64,000 bases of DNA from Bacillota bacterium (GTDB taxonomy: Bacteria > Bacillota_A > Clostridia > Lachnospirales > Lachnospiraceae), in the NCBI GenBank assembly GCA_023443625.1, contig JAEZTQ010000017.1, positions 245,997-309,996 of the forward strand, read 5' to 3'. The notes under the pieces were generated by a model. The model saw nothing but the letters and a program-made list of their open reading frames with translations. It was not told where the DNA came from and ran no database searches. This document shows, one piece after another, positions 18,659 through 28,042 of this stretch. The position numbers and the translations under genes were made by a program. Every line of letters begins with the position of its first letter. Within the stretch, counting starts at the first letter, position 1.

Positions 18659-19549
18659 ATGGGAAAAAGATTAGGAAGAAAAAGAAGGGAAAGGATAGAA
18701 ACCATTGTCTTTACCATACCAGCCATCCTACTGGTAACTATCATGATTTATATTCCCTTTATCATGAGTGGCTATTACTCTTTAACAGAATGGAATGGTA
18801 TAGCCAAAGAAGCAAAGTTTATTGGGTTAGATAACTTTAAAGCCTTGTTTTCGGGTAATAAGGAATTTATCAATGCCATTTCCTTTACCCTGAGATACAC
18901 TCTGGTGTTTCTTATCTTTGTGAATATTTTTGCTCTTGCCTTAGCTGTAATCTTAGTAAAGAAAATGAAACTGTCCAATTTATTTAGAGGTGTTTTCTTT
19001 ATTCCTTATATTATGAGTATGACCATTGTAGGGTTTATATGGAAGTTTATCTTCTCTCAGGGGTTTAGCAGCTTATACAAAATAACAAACTGGGATGTAT
19101 TCAATCTAAGCTGGTTAGGAGATACTAAATTAGTATTTTTCTCAGTGGTTTTTGTGGGCATATGGCAGTCTGTTGGATTTTACATGGTTTTATACATAGC
19201 AGGATTGCAATCTATCTCCAAGGATATTCTAGAAGCGGCAACAGTAGATGGGGCTTCTGGCAGGGCAACCTTTTTTAGAATAACCCTTCCACTATTAATT
19301 CCCTCTATTATCACCTGTGTATTTATGTCTTTAACCAACGCTTTGAAAGTATTTGATATTATCTTAGCCTTAACAAAGGGTGGCCCTGGTGGCTCTACCT
19401 ATAGTGTAACTCTGGATATCTATAGAGAAGCCTTTCAAAATAATAATTATGGTTTGGGTTCAGCCAAATCCGTGGTATTTTTTATTATGGTCTTAGTCCT
19501 CACCCAACTGGTTCTTAAGGGACTTAGAAGTAAGGAGGTAGATCTATAA
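18659..19549 (+). CDS. Sugar ABC transporter permease (MalF/UgpA type)
   Basis: Inner-membrane permease of the CUT1 family, about 296 residues with six hydrophobic helices (first IVFTIPAILLVTIMIYIPFIM). EAA loop ILEAATVDGASGRATFFRIT. Start ATG 18659 has GGAG 6 bases upstream; the open frame extends 30 codons further up through the promoter region without a ribosome site. Its stop overlaps the next start in a TAATG junction. Imports an unknown sugar together with the genes at 19549 and 20484. Confidence 0.92.
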   Translation: MGKRLGRKRRERIETIVFTIPAILLVTIMIYIPFIMSGYYSLTEWNGIAKEAKFIGLDNFKALFSGNKEFINAISFTLRYTLVFLIFVNIFALALAVILVKKMKLSNLFRGVFFIPYIMSMTIVGFIWKFIFSQGFSSLYKITNWDVFNLSWLGDTKLVFFSVVFVGIWQSVGFYMVLYIAGLQSISKDILEAATVDGASGRATFFRITLPLLIPSIITCVFMSLTNALKVFDIILALTKGGPGGSTYSVTLDIYREAFQNNNYGLGSAKSVVFFIMVLVLTQLVLKGLRSKEVDL

Positions 19550-20388
19550 TGTTACCTAGAGCAAAGATAAAGAGTAAGAAAATTATATTGATGCTGGTAA
19601 TGGTCCTCCTTGCAGCCATTTACATTTATCCTATTTTTTTGATGTTCCTAAATTCAGTAAAGCCCTTTAAAGAACTCATCATAGACGTTCTGGCTTTACC
19701 AAAGAACATTGCCTGGGAGAATTATGCCTTTGTCTTTGATAAAATGGAATACGGCAAGCTTTTTCTAAATAATGTGGTTATAACAGTGGTTGGCATTCTG
19801 GGTATCATTCTCTTTTCCTCCATAGCAGCCTATATCATTGACCGGAGGAAATCAGTTTATACCAAATGGGCACTTCTGCTGATTATAACCCCCATGTTAA
19901 TTCCCTTCCAGACAATTATGATAACCCTTCTCAAAGTCATGCATGTTATTAATTTATCTGGAAGTACTTGGGGGTTAGGGATTCAATACTGGGGCTTTGG
20001 TATTCCCATGGCAACCTTTATCTATAAGAATTTCATGCAGACTGTGCCCAAGGAAATCGATGAAAGTGCCAGAATGGATGGTGCTACTACCATAAAGACT
20101 TTTTTCCTGGTTATATTCCCCTTACTAAAATCCGTTACTATTACAGTTATAGTACTGGATGTAATGTGGATCTGGAACGACTTTCTGCTGCCCCTATTGA
20201 TGGTCAATAGTACACCAAAGACGAAAACATTGGTCTTATCTGCTTATACTTTTGTAGGACAGTTTAATACCCAATGGCATTATGCCATGACCGCTATGGT
20301 ATTAGCAGTAGTTCCCTCTATTCTATTCTTTATTTTACTGCAGAAATATATAGTAGAAGGAGTTGTAGCGGGAGCAATTAAAGGATGA
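19549..20388 (+). CDS. Sugar ABC transporter permease (MalG/UgpE type)
   Basis: 279-residue membrane permease with about six helices and the EAA loop EIDESARMDGATTIKTFFLV; the C-terminus KYIVEGVVAGAIKG is typical of the MalG family. AAGGAGGT lies 7 bases before the ATG, which shares one base with the upstream stop. Second channel subunit of the transporter. Confidence 0.92.
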   Translation: MLPRAKIKSKKIILMLVMVLLAAIYIYPIFLMFLNSVKPFKELIIDVLALPKNIAWENYAFVFDKMEYGKLFLNNVVITVVGILGIILFSSIAAYIIDRRKSVYTKWALLLIITPMLIPFQTIMITLLKVMHVINLSGSTWGLGIQYWGFGIPMATFIYKNFMQTVPKEIDESARMDGATTIKTFFLVIFPLLKSVTITVIVLDVMWIWNDFLLPLLMVNSTPKTKTLVLSAYTFVGQFNTQWHYAMTAMVLAVVPSILFFILLQKYIVEGVVAGAIKG

Positions 20389-20483
20389 TATGAAATATGA
20401 GCTACTCATATTTACATAGTAAGAAATGAAAAGTTAGTGTGAAATCAAGATTTTCACACTCATCATCAGAATGGAGGATCATT

Positions 20484-21803
20484 ATGAAAAAAAAGCTTTT
20501 GGGAATTTTATTGTGTGTTCTAATGCTTACAACCTTATTGGCTGGCTGTAAGAAGGAAAATGCCAGCAATGATGCCAGCAGTCCGGCAGGTACAACCAAA
20601 GACGGTGATAGTAAAAGTGAAGCTTCTGACAAACCTGTAGAAATTAATATGTTTATCTCCATGCCAGAATATGCAGACGCAATTGGCGAATTGATTAAAG
20701 CCTACAAAGAAGTAAAGCCCAATGTTACTATTAATTATGAGACAACACAAAACGATTATCCAACCTTATTAAAAGCAAAAATTAATTCAGGTGAGGTTCC
20801 TGACATATTTTCTTCTACGTCAGGTAAAGAAATCGGCGTATACTTAGATTATTCTTACAATGCAGTAGGTCAGCCCCTATCTGATGCCATGACAGACCCA
20901 GTTAAGGGAGTAATGAAAAGTGGGGATGAGGTTCACGGTTTTGCTATAAAAGGTAATTACTTTGGTTTGGTATATAACAAAGGCATCTTTGAAGAAGTTG
21001 GAATCAGCCAAGTGCCCCAGACCATGGAAGAATTAGTAGCAGCCTGTGATAAAATCAAGGCAGCAGGATACACTCCTTTTACCACAGGATATGCTGAGTG
21101 GTGGGTATTCAAACATGCATTCCAACATTTCCTTAATGCAGCACAGCCTGAAGATGTAGAAGGGTTAGTGAATTCTTTTATTGAAGGAAAAGCAAAAATT
21201 TCTGATTATCCTGCTCTTTATGATGATTTCTTTAAATTTATTGATCTAAGCATTCAATATGGGGATCAAAAGCCCTTGGAGACAGATTTAAGTGCAGAAA
21301 TATCAGCCTTTGGTGCAGGTCAGGCGGCTATGATCATTGGACAGGGCGCTTGGGTAGAAGCGGATATATTAAAGATTGATCCTGAAATTAAAATCGGTTT
21401 TGATGGCTATCCTGTAAATTCTGATGCTTCTGTATGTAAGGTAATTAGCGGTTCAGATCAGGCCCTACGTATTAATAAGGATTCAAAAGTTTTAGATGAA
21501 GTAGTAGCCTTTGTTAACTGGTGGTATACTTCAGATTATGGTAAAACCTGGTTCAGTGATGTTGCCGGTGTAATCCCTCCAATTAAGGATGCTGTTGTAC
21601 CGGATTATGAAATTATCAAGCAGGGCAATGCTCATGTGGAGGCAGAAGGAGCAGGAGCTTTAGGTGTTGTATATTCAACGGATAGTTTCCATCAGGCCTT
21701 TGGTGAAATTATGCAGTCTTACATCAGTGGTTCCATTACGAAGGATGAGGCATGTACACAAATTGAGACAAAATGGGTAGAGCTAGAAGGTAATAGTAAT
21801 TAA
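20484..21803 (+). CDS. Extracellular sugar-binding lipoprotein (family 1 solute-binding protein)
   Basis: Lipoprotein that captures the sugar outside the cell and hands it to the permeases. Signal peptide with lipobox LLAGC (MKKKLLGILLCVLMLTTLLAGC), then a low-complexity Ser/Asp/Lys linker and a periplasmic-binding-protein fold of about 410 residues (GLVYNKGIFEEVGI, AAMIIGQGAWVEADI are family-typical). Start ATG 20484 follows GGAGG at about 8 bases. Last gene of the operon, with a strong terminator 85 bases downstream. Substrate unknown. Confidence 0.9.
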   Translation: MKKKLLGILLCVLMLTTLLAGCKKENASNDASSPAGTTKDGDSKSEASDKPVEINMFISMPEYADAIGELIKAYKEVKPNVTINYETTQNDYPTLLKAKINSGEVPDIFSSTSGKEIGVYLDYSYNAVGQPLSDAMTDPVKGVMKSGDEVHGFAIKGNYFGLVYNKGIFEEVGISQVPQTMEELVAACDKIKAAGYTPFTTGYAEWWVFKHAFQHFLNAAQPEDVEGLVNSFIEGKAKISDYPALYDDFFKFIDLSIQYGDQKPLETDLSAEISAFGAGQAAMIIGQGAWVEADILKIDPEIKIGFDGYPVNSDASVCKVISGSDQALRINKDSKVLDEVVAFVNWWYTSDYGKTWFSDVAGVIPPIKDAVVPDYEIIKQGNAHVEAEGAGALGVVYSTDSFHQAFGEIMQSYISGSITKDEACTQIETKWVELEGNSN

Positions 21804-21888
21804 GCTTATTGAATAAATCCTTGACTTGGGATGATAGGTTATATAAATATAAATAAAGAAAAAAACCTGATGGATGTGGCATGAAGTG

Positions 21889-21931
21889 AACCCCTTTTGT
21901 TAGACAAAAATCTAATAAAAGGGGTTTTTTC
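21889..21931 (+). terminator. Rho-independent terminator after the second sugar transporter operon
   Basis: A 16-bp stem with one G-T pair (AACCCCTTTTGTTAGA / TCTAATAAAAGGGGTT), a six-base loop CAAAAA and a T run. Confidence 0.9.
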
Positions 21932-22224
21932 CATTCAAACTAAGGAGTGTGGATACTATACAATCCAATGAGATGTTGAAAGAATGAATATAAGTGAGGG
22001 GCTGTATAGCCTCTCTTTTATATATGGGCAGTCGAATTAGCGAATATAGGCTCAATAGAGAGAAATCTCTGTTGGGTCTTTTTAACGGTACGCCCAGCAA
22101 GGGTGCAATCTTAATACAGCTTTAACTGGTTGAGATTTCTATACTGAACGGAGGTATAAAATCCTATTGGGTATTAATGGATATTGAGATATAATTGTTT
22201 TATAATAATTAGGGGGAAGATAAA
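21932..22224. other. Gene-free stretch with a hairpin and a group II intron-like 5' motif
   Basis: No credible gene. GAGGGGCT/AGCCTCTC at 21996-22015 with a T-rich tail is a second terminator-like hairpin. At 22088-22113 the bases GTACGCCCAGCAAGGGTGCA resemble the GTGCGCCCAG...GGGTG start of bacterial group II introns, but no intron-encoded reverse transcriptase or domain V follows, so at most a remnant is present. The last 20 bases contain the Shine-Dalgarno sequence of the next gene. Confidence 0.35.
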
Positions 22225-24501
22225 TTGAAAAAATTTATATTTATTTTTAGTGTATTCATGGCATTGTTTTTATTTCAAGGGATTGTTTATGCAGATTCGC
22301 CTTTAACGTCAACGCAATTTAGCAAGGCTTATCAGGATATAAGTATTGTAAAGAAGGCCAGTGATCTTGGAAAGGTTACATCAACGATTGCTAATTATTT
22401 ATATGACCCGAAAAATCCCATTGATATAAAAGCAGCGGTCATCAATGCTATGTCCTGGGATATAGACGGTAAAACAAATGCCAAAATCTATTGTAAATTA
22501 ATGTACAAAAAATCATTAGAGGATATTAATGTTAACAAGCTTAGTGGGGATCAACAATTTTGCATCGGCTATATGCTGGCACTAGATGACTATTTTCACA
22601 CGGATACTGCCTTGAAATATTTAAAATCTGCAGAAAAAAAATTGCATGGTAGTTTTACAGTATCAATCATCCGCGCATTGACAGAGGAAATGTCTTTAGA
22701 TGGAAATGAGTGGACTGCTATAGAAAAGGTATTAAATAACAGCAAGGTATCAATCGATATGCGACAGGATGCCATTAATATAATTCTTGATTATATGGCA
22801 TTATATAGTAATGGAAAAAGTATCATATCTGAAAAAAACAATATCATTATACAAAATGGTGAAACTCAAACAATACATCTTTATGGGACTACTGCTTTTA
22901 ACGAAGAGATACCATATCAGATAGTATCACACAGTGAATATGCATGTGTAGCTCTATGTACCGATGAATACAATGTCTTTTGCCTAAAGCTTACCGGTCT
23001 GAAGAACGGATCCTCATCAATCACGATTAAAAACCAGGATGGATTAACATTAACGGTTAATTTTGATGTAGTATCAGCAGATACTTACGATAAATTGAAA
23101 CACACGATTGCTATGTATGTAGGGAATAATAATGCTTTTATAGATAGAAAGAGAATATTAATGGATAAGAAGCTGGTTCCTTATGAAACAGATAATGTTG
23201 TCTATATTCCACTGGAGTTCGCCAGTAAAGCAATCGGGGGAGCAATACAATACGATAAAAAGAAAGGAACAAGCACATTAACATACGCTGGGAAGACGAT
23301 CAAGTTTATCAATAATAAAAAGGATTATAGCGTGAACGGTAAAAGTTTGAAGCTAGAGTCAAAAATCATATATAAATCACAAAAGCAGTTTATATCTGCT
23401 CAAGATTTTACTGAAATTACCAAACTTAGATATGTCTATGATAATGGACTGATTGTACTAGCGGATCAATCGGAGGAGATCAATAATATCGATGATGATT
23501 TTATTCTGGATGAAATTGCATGGGTGGTTACACAAGGTGAATTGAATATGCCGTTTCCTACTTCGATTTCTTATAATGGTAAATACGGATATGAAGATAG
23601 TAAAGGAAACGTAGTGATAAAGCCTATTTATGAGCTTGCTTATGATTTTAATGATGGATTAGCATCCATAGTCATCTTGGATGATGCTGGCAATCGAAAA
23701 TATGGTGTCATTGACACGAAGGGTAATTATATTGCAATGCCGGAATATGCTTGGGCCGGTTCTTATTCAAACGGACTTATTCCGGTAATGAAGGATGGAA
23801 TGGTTGGATATCTGGATGGAGAAGGGAAGATTGCTATCCCCTTGAAGTATCGAAAAGCAGGAAATTTTAACAGCGGTTTGGCTCCTGTACTAAACGAGGA
23901 GGGTACAAAATGGGGTTACATTAATGTTAATGGCAGCATGGTGGTTCCATATAGTTACACGGATTGCACGGAATTTATGGAAGGTGTGGCCTGCGTTCAG
24001 ATTAATGGGAAGTGGGGATATATCAATACAAAAGGTGAGTATATAATACCGGCAGAATATGATAGTGCAAATGTGTTTTGCTATGGACAGGCCTTAGTTG
24101 AGATTAATGGTGAAAATTATTTAATAAACATATCAGATCTTTTTATTATTCATTATAATAACGGTGATTGCTCCTTTGGAAAGCATAAGGGCGAATACTT
24201 AAACGGAAAAGGGATTTATACATCTAAAAGTGGGTGTCAATTTACTGGTGATTTTGTGAAGGGTTATTTTCATGGGAAGGGAATGTATACTTGGACGAAT
24301 GGAGACAAATATATCGGAGACTGGGTATACGATAACAATCAAGGTAATGGAGTTTATACCTGGTATGATGGTACGCAATATATAGGAAATTTTGAGTACG
24401 GTAAAATGGATGGCAAAGGGACTATGATTAATCCGGATGGTTCGGTAATAGAAGGTTATTGGGAGGATGGTATTTACCAGGAAGAAGAATACAAGTCATA
24501 A
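22225..24501 (+). CDS. Secreted multi-repeat protein: CuAO-N-like domain, WG repeats and MORN repeats
   Basis: 758-residue exported protein starting at TTG, with AGGGGGA 7 bases upstream. Signal peptide ending ~residue 24 (GIVYADS). Residues ~25-290 are unassigned, helical then beta-rich. A copper-amine-oxidase N-like domain follows (~295-415, RILMDKKLVPYETDNVVYIPLEFASKAIGG), common in clostridial surface proteins and not itself an oxidase. Then come about four WG repeats (~445-635: GKYGYEDSKGNVVI, KYGVIDTKGNYI, KWGYINVNGSMV, KWGYINTKGEYI) and about four C-terminal MORN repeats (~650-745: GKGIYTSKSG, GKGMYTWTNGDKYIGDW, GNGVYTWYDGTQYIGNF). No enzyme domain is seen; it probably binds or scaffolds at the cell surface. 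It stands alone between terminators. Confidence 0.82.
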   Translation: MKKFIFIFSVFMALFLFQGIVYADSPLTSTQFSKAYQDISIVKKASDLGKVTSTIANYLYDPKNPIDIKAAVINAMSWDIDGKTNAKIYCKLMYKKSLEDINVNKLSGDQQFCIGYMLALDDYFHTDTALKYLKSAEKKLHGSFTVSIIRALTEEMSLDGNEWTAIEKVLNNSKVSIDMRQDAINIILDYMALYSNGKSIISEKNNIIIQNGETQTIHLYGTTAFNEEIPYQIVSHSEYACVALCTDEYNVFCLKLTGLKNGSSSITIKNQDGLTLTVNFDVVSADTYDKLKHTIAMYVGNNNAFIDRKRILMDKKLVPYETDNVVYIPLEFASKAIGGAIQYDKKKGTSTLTYAGKTIKFINNKKDYSVNGKSLKLESKIIYKSQKQFISAQDFTEITKLRYVYDNGLIVLADQSEEINNIDDDFILDEIAWVVTQGELNMPFPTSISYNGKYGYEDSKGNVVIKPIYELAYDFNDGLASIVILDDAGNRKYGVIDTKGNYIAMPEYAWAGSYSNGLIPVMKDGMVGYLDGEGKIAIPLKYRKAGNFNSGLAPVLNEEGTKWGYINVNGSMVVPYSYTDCTEFMEGVACVQINGKWGYINTKGEYIIPAEYDSANVFCYGQALVEINGENYLINISDLFIIHYNNGDCSFGKHKGEYLNGKGIYTSKSGCQFTGDFVKGYFHGKGMYTWTNGDKYIGDWVYDNNQGNGVYTWYDGTQYIGNFEYGKMDGKGTMINPDGSVIEGYWEDGIYQEEEYKS

Positions 24502-24550
24502 CGTACTAACTCCAATCGACGAAATAGAATGAAATCCTGACGAATGCATT

Positions 24551-24598
24551 GAAGGGGTCTGTCGCACAAATTTGTGCAACAGACCCTTTCACTCTTTT
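24551..24598 (+). terminator. Rho-independent terminator
   Basis: GGGTCTGT / ACAGACCC outer stem with an inner GCACAAATTTGTGC palindrome, then a T-rich tail. It separates the repeat protein gene from the iron transport operon. Confidence 0.85.
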
Positions 24599-24745
24599 TA
24601 TTACATACTTTCCATATCTTAACAAGAGTTAGAAATGGTCTAACTTTATATCTTTTTTTACTTCGTAAAGTTTGGGCTTAGGGTAAATTTATTATTCTAT
24701 ATCATAAATGTAAATTTTGGATCTATATCATAAAGTAAATTTGGA

Positions 24746-24774
24746 TTGACATATTATATTTTGTTTATTATAAT
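24746..24774 (+). promoter_or_regulatory. Consensus sigma-A promoter of the iron transport operon
   Basis: TTGACA (24746-24751), exactly 17 bases, TATAAT (24769-24774): a perfect vegetative promoter. The expected transcript start is near 24781, just before the Fur box. Confidence 0.85.
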
Positions 24775-24785
24775 ATGGTCTGTAT

Positions 24786-24800
24786 TGATAATGAATATCA
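24786..24800 (+). promoter_or_regulatory. Fur box
   Basis: TGATAATGAATATCA matches the 7-1-7 Fur consensus TGATAATNATTATCA at 13 of 14 defined positions. It lies directly downstream of the perfect promoter, so Fur with ferrous iron would block transcription of the siderophore transporter. Confidence 0.8.
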
Positions 24801-24911
24801 ATATCAATTCATGTTTCTTGATTGATTATACTGAATCAAGCAGGAATAATGAATTGGGTATATGGTTCCGTAATTATCAATAAAAATCATACATATTAAA
24901 GGAGCGACATA

Positions 24912-25988
24912 ATGAGAAAATCAAAATTATTTAAATTGGGTATATTCATGTCAGCAGCAGTACTTTTATTTACAGCTTGTTCAAGTGCGAACACAGACAC
25001 CAACATAGCAGCAGAAAATCAAGTTACTGAAGGTGTAGATGAATCTGATAGTGCAACAGTAACAGAAGATGTAGTGGAAAAACCAACACCAGAAGTAGTT
25101 ACAGAGGTGGAAATTACTGATGCTCATGGAACTGTTCTTGTACCCGTAAATCCAGAAAAAGTAGTAGTTTTAGATAGTAGAGCTTTTGAGACTTTAGCGG
25201 ATTGGGGGATTGAAATAGCAGCAGTACCAAAGGCTGTAATGCCTGCAGATTCACTCTATGTAGCAGATGAAGCTGTTCAAGATATCGGTAATCATCGTGA
25301 ACCAAATCTGGAAATTATTGCTGCCATTGACCCTGACTTTGTTATTATTGGACAAAGATTTGCTGGTTTTTATGAAGATGTAAAAGCTCTTGTTCCCAAT
25401 GCAGTTGTTATCGATCTTAATTTTGATGTATCTGAAACCTCTGAAAATCCTGGACAAAATTTAGTAGATGGTTTTATTAATTCTACATTATCCTTAGGAA
25501 AAATATTTGATAAAAATGAAGAAGCAGCACAATTAGTTGCAGAATTTGAGAAGTCAATTGAAGAGGCTAAAGTAGCCTACAATGGAACTGATAAGATGAT
25601 AAGTGTTATCGTATCAGGTGGAAGCATTGGTTATGCAGCTCCGAAATCAGGACGTGTATGGGGACCAGTTGCAGATGTTCTTGGATGGACTTCAGCATTA
25701 GAAGTTGATAATTCATCTTCTGACCACCAAGGGGATGATATCTCCGTAGAAGCAATTGCACAAAGTAATCCGGATTGGATTTTTGTATTAGATCGTGATG
25801 CATCCGTATCCTCTACTACAGATGCTGTACCTGCTCAAGATGTTATTAATAACTCTCCAGCACTTAAAAATACAAAGGCAATTACAGAGGGTAATGTAGT
25901 TTATGCGCCTAACGATACCTACACCAATGAATCCATTCAAACTTACACAGAGATATTTGACATCATTGCAAGTAGTTTAAGTAAGTAA
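24912..25988 (+). CDS. Iron-siderophore ABC transporter substrate-binding lipoprotein
   Basis: Lipoprotein of 358 residues (signal with lipobox LFTAC, then a Ser/Asn/Thr-rich linker) with a FepB/FhuD-type class III binding fold: EITDAHGTVLVPVNPEKVVVL starts the domain, followed by GNHREPNLEIIAAIDPDFVII. The closest remembered relatives are the CeuA/YclQ group that binds catecholate or petrobactin-like ferric siderophores; the actual ligand is not deducible. AAAGGAG precedes the ATG. First gene of a Fur-box-controlled four-gene operon with two permeases and an ATPase. Confidence 0.92.
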   Translation: MRKSKLFKLGIFMSAAVLLFTACSSANTDTNIAAENQVTEGVDESDSATVTEDVVEKPTPEVVTEVEITDAHGTVLVPVNPEKVVVLDSRAFETLADWGIEIAAVPKAVMPADSLYVADEAVQDIGNHREPNLEIIAAIDPDFVIIGQRFAGFYEDVKALVPNAVVIDLNFDVSETSENPGQNLVDGFINSTLSLGKIFDKNEEAAQLVAEFEKSIEEAKVAYNGTDKMISVIVSGGSIGYAAPKSGRVWGPVADVLGWTSALEVDNSSSDHQGDDISVEAIAQSNPDWIFVLDRDASVSSTTDAVPAQDVINNSPALKNTKAITEGNVVYAPNDTYTNESIQTYTEIFDIIASSLSK

Positions 25989-26003
25989 TAAAGGAGTATG
26001 AGT

Positions 26004-27014
26004 GTGTTAAACGAGAAAACACATAGGATGCAAGGGGCTGAGAATACTCAGCCCTTGCACTATAATAATAGAATTTGGACTAATAAATTTATAGCAGCTG
26101 TAATAATTGTAATTATACTAGCAATGATATCATTGTTTACTGGGGTTTATGAAATATTTGCTCAAGACGATGGGCTTAGAATGGTTTTTATTACTCGAAT
26201 TCCAAGAACCATAGCACTCCTTCTTACAGGGGCAGCTATGTCCATGGCAGGATTGGTAATGCAATTGATTACACAAAACCGTTTGGTTGAAGCTACTACA
26301 ACGGGAACCATTGAATGGGCAGGACTTGGCCTTGTTTTTGTCTATCTATTATTTCCAGCACCCACCTTACTATTAAGGATGGGAGGAGCTATCCTATTTT
26401 CCTTTGCAGGAACTATGATATTCTTCTTGTTTATAAGAAAAATTAGATTACGTTCCTCCTTAATTGTTCCTATCATTGGTATGATGTTAGGAGCAGTGAT
26501 ATCCGCAATCTCAACTTTTCTAGGATTGGTATTTAATATGAGCCAAAATATTGAAAGTTGGTTTGTAGGTTCTTTTTCTAATGTTCAAGTAGGTAGATAT
26601 GAGTATTTATGGTTCATTGTTATAATCACTATTTTCATATTTATATATGCGGACAGATTAACATTAGCAGGTCTTGGTGAAGATATTGCGACTAGTTTAG
26701 GTGTGAATTATAATCGAATTGTTATTTTGGGAACAGGCCTCATTTCTCTTGCAGTTGGTATTGTTGCAGCAGTCATAGGTAATTTGCCTTTTCTAGGTCT
26801 AATCGTACCCAATATTGTTTCCATGTACAGAGGTGATGATCTTAGAAGTAATCTTCCTTGGGTATGTGTACTAGGTATGGGAACCATCACTATTTGTGAT
26901 ATACTTTCTAGAACCATTATTTCACCTTTTGAAGTCCCCGTATCTTTAATCTTGGGAACAGTTGGATCTGTTGTGTTTATTACCATTTTACTGAAAAGAA
27001 GGAGAAAACCATGA
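26004..27014 (+). CDS. Iron-siderophore ABC transporter permease (FecCD family)
   Basis: FecCD-family membrane permease with about nine hydrophobic helices; ITRIPRTIALLLTGAAMSMAGLVMQ is the signature start and GNLPFLGLIVPNIVSMYRGDD the coupling region. I favour GTG 26004, 7 bases after AAAGGAG, because the in-frame ATG at 25998 lies only one base after that site. Its stop overlaps the start of the next permease. Forms a heterodimeric channel with the gene at 27011. Confidence 0.9.
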   Translation: MLNEKTHRMQGAENTQPLHYNNRIWTNKFIAAVIIVIILAMISLFTGVYEIFAQDDGLRMVFITRIPRTIALLLTGAAMSMAGLVMQLITQNRLVEATTTGTIEWAGLGLVFVYLLFPAPTLLLRMGGAILFSFAGTMIFFLFIRKIRLRSSLIVPIIGMMLGAVISAISTFLGLVFNMSQNIESWFVGSFSNVQVGRYEYLWFIVIITIFIFIYADRLTLAGLGEDIATSLGVNYNRIVILGTGLISLAVGIVAAVIGNLPFLGLIVPNIVSMYRGDDLRSNLPWVCVLGMGTITICDILSRTIISPFEVPVSLILGTVGSVVFITILLKRRRKP

Positions 27015-28042
27015 TGGAACTCGCATATTCAAATACTAGGGATAGATCCGCTAGAGCCTTTCGCACGAAAAGAGAAGAAAAACGTTATTGGATTCTATTG
27101 ATAACATTTATTTTGCTAGGCATTGCAGCGTCCTATGGTCTTCTTGTCTATAATAATCCTGTACCTGTGACTTCACCTTCTTTTATACCCGTTGTAAAGA
27201 GGAGGATGGTAGCAATCATCGCAATGATTATTGCAGCTCTATGTCAAAGCTTATCTACGGTTGCTTTTCAATCTACGACGAACAACAGAATTATTACTCC
27301 CTCTTTATTGGGATTTGAAGCTCTGTATTCTACCATACATACAAGCACTATGTTTTTCTTTGGTGCCAGAGCCTTTATTAGCCTAACGAATATACAATCC
27401 TATGTATTTCAAGTAATTGCAATGGTAGCTATGTGTTTAATACTCTATGGATGGCTATTATCAGGTAAGTACGGTAACTTACAGCTCATGCTTCTAGTCG
27501 GTGTTATTATGGGTACTGGACTTAGATCCTTATCTAGCTTTATGAGAAGACTTCTGTCTCCTTCAGAATTTGATGTATTACAAGCTAGGTTATTCGGTTC
27601 TGTGAATAATGCAGATTCTAGTTACTTTGTTGTAGCCATTCCTCTTGTAGTAATATCTACGATACTGATTATGGCTCATTCCAAAAAATTAAATGTATTA
27701 TCCCTAGGTAAGGATGTTTGTACATCACTAGGAGTTAATCATAAATTTAGTACAATCTACATTTTAATTTTAGTCTCAGTTTTAATGTCAGTTTCCACGG
27801 CTTTGGTTGGGTCACTTACTTTCTTTGGATTTTTAGTTGCTACCTTAAGCTATCAATTTGCACCAACTTATGACCATAGGTACCTTTTCCCCATGGCCCT
27901 AGCAATGGGTTTTTTGGTATTGACAGCATCATATTTCTTCATGAATCATATTTTTAATGCGCAAGGTGTTGTATCAATTATAATCGAAATGTTTGGTGGT
28001 ATTACATTTTTAATCGTAATATTAAGAAAGGGTATTTTATGA
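27011..28042 (+). CDS. Iron-siderophore ABC transporter permease (FecCD family)
   Basis: Second FecCD permease, 343 residues, with conserved QSLSTVAFQSTTNNRIITPSLLGFEALYS and SLGVNHKF segments and a long hydrophilic N-terminus. It starts at the first of two ATG codons, 5 bases after AAGGAG (four-base overlap with the upstream gene), and itself overlaps the ATPase gene by four bases, so the operon is tightly coupled. Confidence 0.9.
   Translation: MMELAYSNTRDRSARAFRTKREEKRYWILLITFILLGIAASYGLLVYNNPVPVTSPSFIPVVKRRMVAIIAMIIAALCQSLSTVAFQSTTNNRIITPSLLGFEALYSTIHTSTMFFFGARAFISLTNIQSYVFQVIAMVAMCLILYGWLLSGKYGNLQLMLLVGVIMGTGLRSLSSFMRRLLSPSEFDVLQARLFGSVNNADSSYFVVAIPLVVISTILIMAHSKKLNVLSLGKDVCTSLGVNHKFSTIYILILVSVLMSVSTALVGSLTFFGFLVATLSYQFAPTYDHRYLFPMALAMGFLVLTASYFFMNHIFNAQGVVSIIIEMFGGITFLIVILRKGIL

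Noticed and set aside
21912..22100. Minus-strand open frame of 62 codons
   Set aside because: It overlaps a terminator and hairpin, lacks a ribosome site and has no recognisable protein features.
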